A stretch of 64,000 nt of DNA from Hyphomicrobium_A sp963724945 (GCA_963724945.1 CAVRWL010000003.1:2356001-2420000), one strand, 5' to 3'. Positions 55,440-63,477 are shown, numbered from the stretch's first letter. Translations and numbers: made by a program. Notes: generated by a model not told the origin, from the letters alone.

Positions 55440-56358
55440 CTAGCCCTCAAGGCTGGCGACCTGGCGCAAGTCTTCAAAAATATTCACTCTGGCAATACCT
55501 CTGCTCGTAGGCCAGACAGCGGCTCCGACAAGAAGCAGATTGCGAGCTGCAACGTTGAGTGACCAAAGCAATCGCAGCCGGACAATGCGGTTTGCTAGCC
55601 GCAGGACCTTCGCCTGTGGCGAGCGGTCCCAGGTCAGATGGTCTACTTTGCTTACCCAGTTGCCCTTTTCGTAGTCGCTCTGCATAGGGACGCGTCAGAG
55701 GCCTTCCGGCCCCCTTTCCTCGCGATTACCAAGGCATACACCGGCTCCGCGCTGCGGAACGTTATTCGACCGCCGATGTCGTCCGGATCTTTGACCGAGT
55801 ACCACTGAGCGGGAAACTGCGCGGCTGAGAGATACAATCTTTCTATGTGAAAGCCGGCGGCCTGCAGCGAGCGGTAATAGAATTCCGGAGAGAACTGGTA
55901 AAAGCCGTGCCCGCTTTCGCAATTGGCTGGGCACGCGCCTACGTATGTTCCGCCATCTTTGAGCATCGCGGCGATGTTCTTTTGCACTTGAGCAACGTCG
56001 TAAATGTGCTCCGTCGTGCCACCGTCGAATATGAAATCGAACTTCTCTTGAGGAGCGGCGTTAAGGGGCCGGTTCAGGTCCGCCAAATCAACGATGCGCC
56101 TTCATAATCGGATGCATCCACCGACAGACAATCCGCTGCGCCAAGGGCCCGAAACAAATCCTCCGTGAAGCGCTGGCGAGGAGATTTCTTCGCAGGAGGA
56201 TCCTGAAAGCGTCCCAAATCAAACGCGCGAGAGACTCTGCGCAAATCGCGGGTCTTGAAGAAGGTGTTTTGTCGGCCGAGCATCAGGACGCGTCCCTTCA
56301 GCCGCCCCGCGCGGGCCAACCCTGCAAGCACAGTCAGAGCTGATGCATCAACGCCCAT
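55440..56358 (-). pseudogene. Degenerate SAM-dependent methyltransferase, two frameshifts
   Basis: A class I methyltransferase-like gene in three frames. The first part (56358 to about 56090) reads LKGRVLMLGRQNTFF and LSVDASDYEGAS; the second (to about 55690) has KFDFIFDGGTTEHIYDVAQVQKNI, the SAM-fold core, and AAMLKDGGTYVG; the third ends MQSDYEKGNWVSKVDHLTWDRSPQ. One base is missing at each junction (about 56085-56095 and about 55685-55695). Restored length would be about 306 residues. The DNA is visibly richer in A and T than its neighbours and lies next to tRNA-Thr, both consistent with acquisition. It may be a decayed surface-polysaccharide or lipid methyltransferase. Confidence 0.7.
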
Positions 56359-56479
56359 CTTAACCCTCGGTTGCTGGTTACTCGTGGCTCTGCGCAGAGT
56401 CCTTCCTAACGAGGGTCTTTGCTTTTCTGAAGATGACTCCAGCTGACGTAGTCAACGCGCGGAATTCCCACGTGTTTAT

Positions 56480-56555
<76 letters not shown>

Positions 56556-56769
56556 GTCCGGCGAGACGCGCGCGCGAAACTGTGCGCACTTGCGCGCCTT
56601 ATATCGCGCTCGGGCGGCAAGGGCCAGTCCGCGCGCGCGCGCGGCCAGGTGGCAAGGGGCGACAGTCCGGCCGGTCCGCGGACCGTCACAAACGAAAGCG
56701 CCGGCTCAAGCGTCCGAGACGCTTCAGCCGGCGCGTGTGCGTGGCGAGACGCTCGAAGCGTCCCCAAGC

Positions 56770-57300
56770 CTATTCCCAAGTCACCTCGGCGACGGCGCCA
56801 TCGGCCCAGCCGGCCGGCGCGTCCTCGAGCAATTGCCACACGGTGTCGGGGATCACGTAGTGCTGCATGATCGCGCGCTTATCGAGGCTGTCGTTGTCGA
56901 GCAGCCCCTCGCGCACCATCTCCTGCAGCGCCTGCACGTTGCCGCGCGCCTTGAAGCGCTGCTGGTCGCGGCCCTTGTAGTAGAGCAGCACGCCCTTCTC
57001 GAGCTTGTCGGCCGACTGGAAATTGCGCTGGGCGTATTTGCGCCGGCTGTGCTCCTCGGCGCGCGCCTCCATCCAGTGCTGGATGTGCGGGATCGCCATG
57101 GAGACGAGGCCCGCTGCGATGATGCCCCAGCTCAAGGCGGCGACGAGCGGCAGCACCCAGTACCAGTCCGCGGGAATGCTGGTCGTCTGGCGGAAATGAT
57201 CGAGGAACAGGATCGCCAGCGTGGCGACCGCAAAGCCCCAGAGCAAGCTGCTCTTCGTGGTGACTTCTCTCAAGTCTTTGGTAACGAGGGTCATATCCAT
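56770..57300 (-). CDS. Membrane protein of unknown function
   Basis: A 176-residue protein. Two hydrophobic helices (LLWGFAVATLAILFLDHF; WVLPLVAALSWGIIAAGLVSMAI) lie in the first 80 residues, followed by a charged, probably cytoplasmic part (ARAEEHSRRKYAQRNF, ADKLEKGVLLYYKGRDQQRFKARG) ending DAPAGWADGAVAEVTWE. No family is recognised. The ATG at 57300 is used; an ATG at 57294 (MTLVTKDL) has a better-spaced GAGGATGG site and is a fair alternative. Confidence 0.65.
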   Translation of the reverse strand: MDMTLVTKDLREVTTKSSLLWGFAVATLAILFLDHFRQTTSIPADWYWVLPLVAALSWGIIAAGLVSMAIPHIQHWMEARAEEHSRRKYAQRNFQSADKLEKGVLLYYKGRDQQRFKARGNVQALQEMVREGLLDNDSLDKRAIMQHYVIPDTVWQLLEDAPAGWADGAVAEVTWE

Positions 57301-57591
57301 CCTCGAAGGTCCTTCCCAATGGAGCAAGACAGGTGCGGTGAGCCGGCCGGCGGCGGCGCGCGCCGCGGCGCTCAGCGCGTAAAGGGAACGCGGCCCATGC
57401 TGCCGAAACGAGCCTAAGATCCGCTTAAGTGCGGCGCGCCGCAGACGAGACGAGCGGCCGCAAACAGGGAGAACCTCAGCGCGGAAAGCGCGATATTTGC
57501 GCCATTTCGGCGCGCGCTTAGAGGTTCGTTATCCATTTTCGGTATGGTGAATGAAGGTTGCGTTGGGTCGATCAAGTTTGAGGGTTTCAGC

Positions 57592-57948
57592 ATGCGATTG
57601 AAGAGTACGCTTGCCGTCGTCGCCGCCGTCGCCGTGTTGGCGGTGATGAGCCAGGCTCCCGCCGAGGCCTGCTGCCGGCGCGGACCGCCGGCGGGCTGGT
57701 GGGGACCAGTGCCGGTCACCCACTACATCTACTCGCCGAACTACTACAACGTCTATTACATGGCGACGTTCGCGCCCGATCCCTACCCGCTCGTCTATGT
57801 GCCGCTCGGCTACTGGCCGCGCTACGAGCGCCCCTACGCCGCTTACGGTCGGCGCTATTGGGCGCGGCGGCGGTGGGGTCGCTGCTGCATGGCGCGGGCC
57901 TATCCCGTGCCGGCGCCCTATCCGGTGCCGGTGGGCCGCCTGAAATAG
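57592..57948 (+). CDS. Exported Tyr/Pro/Arg-rich small protein
   Basis: A 118-residue exported protein: signal peptide RLKSTLAVVAAVAVLAVMSQAPAEA, then a mature part rich in Tyr, Pro and Arg (YIYSPNYYNVYYMATFAPDPYPLVY) with Cys pairs at CCRRG and RCCMA. The mature protein has no recognised domain. Tyr-rich, basic exported proteins recur in this window, including the repeat protein's C-terminal part. The start at 57592 is chosen because the signal peptide begins there. Confidence 0.7.
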   Translation: MRLKSTLAVVAAVAVLAVMSQAPAEACCRRGPPAGWWGPVPVTHYIYSPNYYNVYYMATFAPDPYPLVYVPLGYWPRYERPYAAYGRRYWARRRWGRCCMARAYPVPAPYPVPVGRLK

Positions 57949-58118
57949 GCCGGCCGATACGGCGCGGTGAGTCGAACGCCGCCGCAATCGCGTCCGCGTT
58001 CAGGCCGCATTCATGTGGTCTGGCTTTGCATCAAGCGGGGGAACGGGGACATCCGTTTTGCGTTCTCCCGCATGATGCATCGGGCCGCAACCGCGGCGCA
58101 TGAATTCGGAGACAGCGC

Positions 58119-58433
58119 ATGATCAAAAAGATCTTGCACCCCGTGCTGGCGCTGGCGCTTGCCGCCGGGCTCGCCACGACGTCGGTTGAACAGGCGCAGG
58201 CCGGCCGTGGGGCTGGCATCGCCGCAGGTGTCGCCGCCGGCATCCTCGGTCTTGCGATCCTGGGGGCCGCCTCGCGCCCCGGCTATGCCTACGATGACGA
58301 CGAGCGCGGCGACTGCTACCGCGGCCGCCCGCGTTGCCACTGGGAGGGCCGGCGCTGTTTCGAGAACAGCTATGGCGACACCGTGTGCCGCGGCGGCGAG
58401 CGCGTCTGCCACCGTCCGCTCGTCTGCGATTGA
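58119..58433 (+). CDS. Small exported Gly-zipper and Cys-rich protein
   Basis: A 104-residue exported protein. The signal peptide (IKKILHPVLALALAAGLATTSVEQAQA) is followed by a Gly/Ala helix (GAGIAAGVAAGILGLAILGAA), probably membrane-inserting or packing, and then a Cys-rich tail (GDCYRGRPRCHWEGRRCFENSYG, VCRGGERVCHRPLVCD) with six cysteines. Proteins of this layout are frequent in Hyphomicrobiales with unknown role. The gene follows the Tyr-rich exported gene in the same direction. Confidence 0.7.
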   Translation: MIKKILHPVLALALAAGLATTSVEQAQAGRGAGIAAGVAAGILGLAILGAASRPGYAYDDDERGDCYRGRPRCHWEGRRCFENSYGDTVCRGGERVCHRPLVCD

Positions 58434-58513
58434 CGGACGGCCAGGCCCGACGCTTTGGCCAAGGATCTAGATTGAGGGCGGCCGCGTGATCGCGAGCCGT
58501 CCTCTTTCGTTTG

Positions 58514-59341
58514 CTAGCGCCGCCGCCAAGCTGCCAGGTGCAGCGCGATGGCGCCGGCGTTCGACACGTTGAGGCTCGCGATGGGGCCGCCGGTGGCGAT
58601 GCGCACGAGCCGGTCGCAGCTTTCGCGCGTCAGCTCGCGCAGGCCCTTGCCTTCGGCGCCGAGCACGAGAGCGACACGACCAGCAAACGGCTCCTCCTCG
58701 ATCAGCGCCTCGGCCGTATCGTCGAGCCCGAGCACGAGAAAGCCTTCATCCTTCAGCTCGGCGAGCGCACGGGCGAGGTTCTGCTCGAGCGCGATCGCGA
58801 CGAGCTCGAGCGCGCCGGACGCGGACTTGGCGAGCGTGCCGTCGAGCGGCGGGCTGTGGCGGCGCGTCATGACGAGGCCGCACGCGCCGAACACCGCGCA
58901 TGAGCGCAGGATCGCGCCGACGTTGTGCGGGTCCGTGACGTGGTCGAGGACGACGAGCGGGCCGCCCGTCTCGGCAACAGCCGCGATGTCGGAGAGGCTC
59001 GGCTCGGGCAGAGGCTCGGTCTCGATGAGTGCGCCCTGGTGCACGGTGTCGGGGCCGAGGATGCGGTCGAGCTCGCGCGGGCTGACGCGCTCGGGCGCCA
59101 TCTGGCGCGCGGCGACGACGGTCTTGAGACGGTTCTCGGCATTCTCGGTCAGCAGCAGGCGCGCAATCGTCCGGCGCGGATTGGAGAGAGCAGCCTCCAC
59201 CGCGTGCAGCCCGAAGAGGCGCACGACGCCGGCGTCGCGCTGATCCTCGCGCGGGTGCGAATGGCCCCGCGCGCGGCCGCGCGGCGCGTGCGGCGCATTG
59301 TGGCGCGGCGCGGTGCGGCGGCCGGGGGAGCTGGGTTTCAT
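58514..59341 (-). CDS. rlmB: 23S rRNA (guanosine-2'-O-)-methyltransferase RlmB-like
   Basis: A 275-residue SpoU/TrmH-family rRNA methyltransferase. An N-terminal basic region (about 1-45) is followed by the L30-like substrate domain (RLFGLHAVEAALSNPRRTIARLLL) and the knotted catalytic domain: LVVLDHVTDPHNVGAILRSCAVFGACG, then LVLGAEGKGLRELTRESCDRLVRI and SLNVSNAGAIALHLAAW (motifs 2 and 3). It methylates a 23S rRNA guanosine (Gm2251 in E. coli). The start at 59341 (MKPSSPGRR) is preferred over 59392. Confidence 0.9.
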   Translation of the reverse strand: MKPSSPGRRTAPRHNAPHAPRGRARGHSHPREDQRDAGVVRLFGLHAVEAALSNPRRTIARLLLTENAENRLKTVVAARQMAPERVSPRELDRILGPDTVHQGALIETEPLPEPSLSDIAAVAETGGPLVVLDHVTDPHNVGAILRSCAVFGACGLVMTRRHSPPLDGTLAKSASGALELVAIALEQNLARALAELKDEGFLVLGLDDTAEALIEEEPFAGRVALVLGAEGKGLRELTRESCDRLVRIATGGPIASLNVSNAGAIALHLAAWRRR

Positions 59342-59514
59342 GCGCGATGGGCTAGAGGTCGTTGCGGGGCCCGCATCCTGCCGCTTTTCCAATTGACATC
59401 CAAGGGCTCGCTCACCATAAACCGAGGGCCCTGCCGCCTACCCGCGCGGGGCGATTTCATTTGCGGGCATCGCTGACTTAAAGTGCGGCTGCCCTAAAGT
59501 GATTTGGTGCTCAA

Positions 59515-59599
59515 GGAGGGGTGCCCGAGTGGCTAAAGGGGACGGACTGTAAATCCGTTGGCTTCGCCTACGCTGGTTCGAATCCAGCCCCCTCCACCA
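59515..59599 (+). tRNA. tRNA-Tyr, anticodon GTA
   Basis: An 85-base class II tRNA with a long variable arm and encoded CCA. The acceptor stem is GGAGGGG/CCCCTCC with discriminator A, the anticodon stem-loop is ACGGACTGTAAATCCGT with GTA, the extra arm is TGGCTTCGCCTACG, and the T loop is GGTTCGAATCC. It heads the tRNA-Tyr, tRNA-Gly, tRNA-Trp run before secE. Confidence 0.96.
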
Positions 59600-59633
59600 A
59601 AGTCTCCGAGCGGCGCAAGAGCGGCGATCCTTA

Positions 59634-59707
59634 GCGGGTGTAGCTCAATGGTAGAGCAACAGCCTTCCAAGCTGATGACGAGGGTTCGATTCCCTTCACC
59701 CGCTCCA
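59634..59707 (+). tRNA. tRNA-Gly, anticodon TCC
   Basis: A 74-base tRNA with encoded CCA. The acceptor stem is GCGGGTG/CACCCGC with discriminator T, the D arm TAGCTCAATGGTAGAGC, the anticodon loop CTTCCAA with TCC, and the T loop GGTTCGATTCC. It decodes GGA/GGG codons and follows tRNA-Tyr by 34 bases. Confidence 0.96.
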
Positions 59708-59712
59708 TCGAC

Positions 59713-59786
59713 TAGGCAGTGGGCAATAGGCAATGACGATCGCGCTGCGAACCACCCTCTTGCCTAGTACCTCTTGCCTGTTGCCT
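59713..59786. repeat. Inverted clusters of a 7-base TTGCCTN motif
   Basis: Between tRNA-Gly and the UPF0145 gene, AGGCAGTGGGCAATAGGCAA (about 59714-59733) is built from GGCA(A/G)T-type heptamers, and its inverse TTGCCTAGTACCTCTTGCCT and a following TTGCCT (about 59759-59785) repeat the complementary heptamer. The unit is 7 bases. The two clusters could fold on each other. Similar heptamer strings are, in my memory, common intergenic debris in some Hyphomicrobiales. Confidence 0.55.
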
Positions 59787-59803
59787 CCACCTGCGAGCGT
59801 CTC

Positions 59804-60136
59804 ATGATCGTCGTCACCACCAACGACCTGCCCGGCTACCGCGTCGTTAAGCATCTCGGCGTCGCGCGCGGTCTGACCGTGCGCTCACGCTCGATCGTCG
59901 GCAACATCGGCGCGGCGATCCAAATCTTCTTTGGCGGCAACATCACACTATATACAAAGCTCGCCGAGCAGGCCCGCCGCGAGGCCTACGAGGCGCTCAT
60001 CGAGAATGCCAGCAATCTCGGGGCCAATGCCGTCCTCGCCATGCGTTACGACGCCAACGAGATCGCGGCAGCGGTGACGGAGGTGCTGGCCTACGGCACG
60101 GCGGTGGTGGTCGAGGAGGAGCGCACGCGCCCTTGA
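59804..60136 (+). CDS. UPF0145 (YbjQ-family) protein
   Basis: A 110-residue YbjQ/UPF0145-family protein. It starts IVVTTNDLPGYRVVKHLGVARGLTVRSRS and continues FFGGNITLYTKLAEQARREAYEALIENASNLGANAVLAMRYD, the family signature, ending ATEVLAYGTAVVVE-like. Members form pentameric rings of unknown function, often linked to heavy-metal response. It sits between tRNA-Gly and tRNA-Trp, in a locus where many bacteria carry a tuf gene. The start at 59804 excludes a leader without protein character. Confidence 0.9.
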   Translation: MIVVTTNDLPGYRVVKHLGVARGLTVRSRSIVGNIGAAIQIFFGGNITLYTKLAEQARREAYEALIENASNLGANAVLAMRYDANEIAAAVTEVLAYGTAVVVEEERTRP

Positions 60137-60239
60137 GGCTTGAAAGCCACGGGCAAGTGACAAATGGGAAAACTTCCGCTAAGTATGCCGCCCCCGCGTG
60201 AGGGCAGTGCGCATCCACGCAAATATCCTCGTGCGAACT

Positions 60240-60315
60240 AGGGGTGTAGCTCAATTGGCAGAGCGTCGGTCTCCAAAACCGAAGGTTGGGGGTTCGAGAC
60301 CCTCCGCCCCTGCCA
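60240..60315 (+). tRNA. tRNA-Trp, anticodon CCA
   Basis: A 76-base tRNA with encoded CCA. The acceptor stem is AGGGGTG/CGCCCCT with discriminator G, the D arm TAGCTCAATTGGCAGAGC, the anticodon stem-loop TCGGT-CTCCAAA-ACCGA with CCA, and the T loop GGTTCGAGACC. It precedes secE by 100 bases, the usual tRNA-Trp-secE-nusG order. Confidence 0.96.
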
Positions 60316-60415
60316 GATCGTGTTGGTCGCATCCGGGGCGAGGGCATCGGGGTGGCCGGCAACAGAGACCTGTTGTGCGTCAAGTTGTCGCAGTGTGCTC
60401 GGGAAAGTCACTTTG

Positions 60416-60613
60416 ATGGCCAAATACAACCCCATCGAGTTTATTCAGGAGGTTCGCCAGGAGGTGGCCAAGGTTACTTGGCCGACCTGGAAGGAGGTGT
60501 GGATCACCACCCTCATGGTTTTGCTGATGGTTGCGCTAGCCTCGATTTTTTTTCTTGTCGCAGACTTGGTGATCGGATGGCTCGTCCAGCTCGTGCTGGG
60601 CGGGAACCGCTAG
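60416..60613 (+). CDS. secE: Preprotein translocase subunit SecE
   Basis: A 65-residue SecE, the short single-helix form of the SecYEG translocon subunit. It has NPIEFIQEVRQEVAKVTWPTWKEV, the conserved amphipathic helix with TWPT, and one membrane helix (TTLMVLLMVALASIFFLVADLVIGWLV). The start at 60416 (MAKYNPIEF) fits the family; the upstream frame back to 60320 overlaps the tRNA region. It is followed by nusG after 69 bases. Confidence 0.96.
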   Translation: MAKYNPIEFIQEVRQEVAKVTWPTWKEVWITTLMVLLMVALASIFFLVADLVIGWLVQLVLGGNR

Positions 60614-60682
60614 AAGCGGCCTGAGCGGGATAAAGAAGACGTGCCCACAAATCTTGCGCAGACGCGCCCCGAGAAAGAGGCA

Positions 60683-61219
60683 ATGGCGAAGCGCTGGTAC
60701 ATCGTCCATGCCTACACCAATTTCGAGCGCAAGGTGGCCGATGCCATAAGAGAGCGCGCCAAGGCGGCGGGGCTGCAGCACCTATTCGACGAGGTGCTCG
60801 TTCCCACCGAGGAGGTGATCGAGGTCAAGCGCGGACGCAAGGTGCAGGCTGAGAGGAAGTTCCTGCCCGGCTACGTGCTCGTGAAGATGGAGATGACGGA
60901 CCCGGCGTTTCTCCTGATCAAGAACACGCCCAAGGTGACCGGATTTCTCGGCGCGGAGAACAAGCCGATGCCGATCTCGGAGGATGAGGCGATGCGCATC
61001 CTCCATCAAGTGCAGGAAGGCGTGGAGCGGCCCAAGCCCTCCATCACGTTCGAGGTCGGCGAGCAGGTCAAGGTCGCCGACGGTCCGTTTGCCTCGTTCC
61101 AGGGACACGTGGAGGAGGTCGACGAGGAGCGCTCAAGGCTCAAGGTAGCGGTGTCGATCTTCGGACGCCCGACGCCGGTCGAGCTCGAGTTCGGGCAGGT
61201 GGAGAAGGTTGCCGGCTAG
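60683..61219 (+). CDS. nusG: Transcription termination/antitermination protein NusG
   Basis: A 178-residue NusG. The NGN domain reads AKRWYIVHAYTNFERKVADAIRERA and GRKVQAERKFLPGYVLVKMEM, and the C-terminal KOW domain includes VGEQVKVADGPFASFQGHVEEVD and a final EFGQVEKV. It binds RNA polymerase and links it to Rho or ribosomes. The ATG at 60683 follows AGAGG and is preferred over a GTG at 60641. Confidence 0.97.
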   Translation: MAKRWYIVHAYTNFERKVADAIRERAKAAGLQHLFDEVLVPTEEVIEVKRGRKVQAERKFLPGYVLVKMEMTDPAFLLIKNTPKVTGFLGAENKPMPISEDEAMRILHQVQEGVERPKPSITFEVGEQVKVADGPFASFQGHVEEVDEERSRLKVAVSIFGRPTPVELEFGQVEKVAG

Positions 61220-61326
61220 CTGCCGGTCGGCGTTGAGCCGGGGAAGGGACGACAGAGGCAAAGAATTAAAGAATGCGCCGGGTGCCGCGTTTTTGCGCCT
61301 GCTCGCAGAGAGACAACCTCACACGA

Positions 61327-61357
61327 GGCCTCCCTGCGGAATCCGCGGGAGGGCCTG
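61327..61357 (+). promoter_or_regulatory. Leader hairpin upstream of rplK
   Basis: AGGCC-TCCC-T-GCGG pairs across AAT with CCGC-GGGA-(G)-GGCCT, a strong nested stem about 65 bases before rplK. It lacks a T-run, so it is more likely a structured leader or processing site than a simple terminator. Confidence 0.5.
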
Positions 61358-61381
61358 ATGAGCCCGTTGACCGCTAACCCT

Positions 61382-61400
61382 GGGAAGGAAGTGCCTTCCC
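61382..61400 (+). promoter_or_regulatory. Hairpin just before rplK, candidate L1-responsive leader element
   Basis: GGGAAGG (61382-61388) pairs with CCTTCCC (61394-61400) around AAGTG, 21 bases upstream of the rplK ATG. The L11-L1 operon is classically autoregulated by L1 binding a leader structure resembling its rRNA site, so this is a candidate; the link is inference. Confidence 0.45.
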
Positions 61401-61421
61401 GTCAAGTGCTCAGGGGAGACC

Positions 61422-61850
61422 ATGGCAAAGAAAATCGACGGCTACATAAATCTTCAGGTGCCGGCGGGGGCAGCCAATCCTTCGCCGCCCATCGGACCCG
61501 CGCTCGGCCAGCGCGGCGTGAACATCATGGAGTTTTGCAAATCGTTCAACGCCAAGACCAAGGACATGGAGCAGGGCACGCCCATTCCGGTGAAGATTAC
61601 GGTCTACTCCGACCGCTCCTTCACCTTCGAGATGCGCACCCCGCCCGCCTCCTTCTTCTTGAAGAAGGCGGCGAATGTCACCTCGGGCAGCAAGGAGACG
61701 GGCCGCACGGTCGCCGGGCAGGTCACGATGGCGCAGGTTCGCGAGATCGCGAAAGTGAAGCTCAAGGACCTGAACACGGACGACGTCGAGGCGGCCGCCA
61801 AGACGATCGCCGGGTCCGCGCGCTCGATGGGCATCGAGGTTAAGGAGTAG
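61422..61850 (+). CDS. rplK: 50S ribosomal protein L11
   Basis: A 142-residue L11. It starts KKIDGYINLQVPAGAANPSPPIGPALGQRGVNIMEFCKSFN, the conserved thiostrepton-region N-terminal domain, and ends GTARSMGIEV-like (GSARSMGIEVKE). L11 forms the GTPase-associated centre with the L10-L12 stalk. A GGGGAGACC ribosome site precedes the ATG. The rplA start follows 4 bases after the stop. Confidence 0.98.
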   Translation: MAKKIDGYINLQVPAGAANPSPPIGPALGQRGVNIMEFCKSFNAKTKDMEQGTPIPVKITVYSDRSFTFEMRTPPASFFLKKAANVTSGSKETGRTVAGQVTMAQVREIAKVKLKDLNTDDVEAAAKTIAGSARSMGIEVKE

Positions 61851-61854
61851 GGCG

Positions 61855-62604
61855 ATGGCACAGAAGATGAGCCCTGAGGCGATCAAGGCGACGCGCGTAG
61901 CCGGCGGCAAGCGGCTCGCGGCGGCGCGCAACGGCGTTTCTCGCGACAAGGCCTACTCCGTCGAGGAAGCGGTGAAGCTCGTCAAGGAGCGCGCCAAGGC
62001 CAAGTTCGACGAGACGATCGAGGTGGCGGTGAACCTAGGAGTCGACCCCAAGCACGCCGACCAGATGGTGCGCGGGGTATGCAATCTGCCGAACGGCTCG
62101 GGCCGCACCTCCCGCGTCGCCGTGTTCGCGCGCGGGCCCAAAGCCGAGGAGGCGAAAGCGGCCGGTGCCGATATCGTCGGAGCGGAGGATCTCGTCGAGC
62201 AGGTGTCGAAGGGCACGATCAACTTCGACCGCTGCATCGCGACGCCGGACCTGATGGGTCTCGTCGGGCGGCTGGGCAAGGTGCTCGGTCCCCGCGGCCT
62301 CATGCCGAACCCGCGCGTCGGCACCGTGACGATGGATGTCGCGACCGCCGTCAAGGGCGCCAAAGGCGGCTCGGTGGAGTTCCGCGTCGAGAAGGCCGGC
62401 ATCGTGCACGCCGGCGTCGGCAAGGCGAGCTTCTCGGAGAAGGCGCTCGCGGAGAACATCAAGGCCTTCGTGGACGCCGTGATCAAGGCCAAGCCGGCGG
62501 GGTCCAAGGGGACCTACGTGAAAAAGGTTTCGGTCAGCTCGACCATGGGGCCCGGCGTCAAGCTCGACGCCGCGGGCTTCGGGGGCGGGCAGGCCGCGCC
62601 CTAG
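61855..62604 (+). CDS. rplA: 50S ribosomal protein L1
   Basis: A 249-residue L1, slightly longer than the E. coli protein because of a Gly/Ala-rich tail (AAGFGGGQAAP). It has KFDETIEVAVNLGVDPKHADQMVRG, the GLMGLVGRLGKVLGPRGLMPNPRVGTV-like core (here LMGLVGRLGKVLGPRGLMPN) and VEFRVEKAGIVHAGVGKASF. It forms the L1 stalk and represses its own operon by binding the mRNA leader. A TAGGGCG spacer separates it from rplK. Confidence 0.98.
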   Translation: MAQKMSPEAIKATRVAGGKRLAAARNGVSRDKAYSVEEAVKLVKERAKAKFDETIEVAVNLGVDPKHADQMVRGVCNLPNGSGRTSRVAVFARGPKAEEAKAAGADIVGAEDLVEQVSKGTINFDRCIATPDLMGLVGRLGKVLGPRGLMPNPRVGTVTMDVATAVKGAKGGSVEFRVEKAGIVHAGVGKASFSEKALAENIKAFVDAVIKAKPAGSKGTYVKKVSVSSTMGPGVKLDAAGFGGGQAAP

Positions 62605-62958
62605 GGGGCAACAAGAATTCGGGCGCCGGTCCGGCAACGGGCGGGCGTCCGGGTACTCCGGGTGAGACCCAATCGGTCGTCATCCGGGAACTGTCCGAGA
62701 TTGCGGGTGCCGACGTCGGCAACGACGGCGGCTTAAGCCAGAAGGGCCCGCATGAGACAGGGAAGAACCCGGTTCCAGTGCTCGCGCAGGCGGGTGCCAC
62801 AGCCGGTTTGAACCTGGGTCAGCACCGTGTCGCCTGTTTGGGCCGCGCGGCAAGGACAGAGCGAAGCGTCGCCCGAAAGCGGATCTCCGCTCACGGCGGC
62901 AAGGTGCAACCCCGCGGAAAGCGCTCGAGAGGCTCTTTCCGCAAACTGGAGTGAGCAG
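62605..62958 (+). other. L10 operon leader region (no gene)
   Basis: About 354 bases with no convincing gene, rich in inverted repeats. It contains a 14-base perfect palindrome TGCCGACGTCGGCA (62708-62721) and a strong hairpin at 62914-62942. It probably holds the promoter or leader for rplJ-rplL and the regulatory site for the L10-L12 complex. Confidence 0.55.
62914..62942 (+). promoter_or_regulatory. Hairpin at the rplJ ribosome site, candidate L10 leader element
   Basis: GCGGAAAG (62914-62921) pairs with CTTTCCGC (62935-62942), with an additional inner AGC/GCT pairing. It ends 5 bases before the GGAG of the rplJ ribosome site, so folding could control access to it. L10 (with L12) represses its own translation in many bacteria by binding such a leader; here this is inferred. 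Confidence 0.55.
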
Positions 62959-63477
62959 GTGGACAGAGCCGCGAAACGTGAGCTCGTGACGTCGCTCAAC
63001 ACCGTGTTGAAAGACACGGGGTTGGTTGTCGTCGCCCACTATGCCGGCATGACGGTCGCCCAGATGACCGACTACCGCCAGCGCGTCAAGGAAGCTGGCG
63101 GCAGGGTCAAGGTGGCCAAAAACCGGCTGGCAAAGCTCGCGTTGAAGGACACGACGTACGAGGCGATCACCGATCTCTTCAAGGGGCCGACGTGCTTGGC
63201 CTACTCGCAAGATCCGATCGCCGCGGCGAAGGTGTCGGTCACATACGCCAAGGGGAATGACAAGCTCATCATTCTCGGCGGCGCGATGGGAGCGACCGTC
63301 CTCGACGCGAACGCCGTCAAGGCGCTGGCCGAGCTGCCATCGCTGGATGAGCTCAGAGCCAAGCTCATCGGTCTCCTCAACGCGCCGGCGACCAAGATCG
63401 CCCGCACGGTGATGGAGCCGGGAGCCAAGCTCGCGCGCGTCATCCAGGCGAAGGCATCGCAAGGTGAGGCCGCATGA
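62959..63477 (+). CDS. rplJ: 50S ribosomal protein L10
   Basis: A 172-residue L10 starting at GTG (62959) after GGAGTGAGCAG. It begins DRAAKRELVTSLNTVLKDTGLVVVAHYAGMTVAQMTDYRQRVKEAGG and has KVAKNRLAKLAL, the rRNA-binding region, and a C-terminal helix (ARTVMEPGAKLARVIQAKAS) for L12 binding. The frame is open upstream of the GTG but without protein character. It forms the stalk base with L11. Confidence 0.96.
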   Translation: MDRAAKRELVTSLNTVLKDTGLVVVAHYAGMTVAQMTDYRQRVKEAGGRVKVAKNRLAKLALKDTTYEAITDLFKGPTCLAYSQDPIAAAKVSVTYAKGNDKLIILGGAMGATVLDANAVKALAELPSLDELRAKLIGLLNAPATKIARTVMEPGAKLARVIQAKASQGEAA

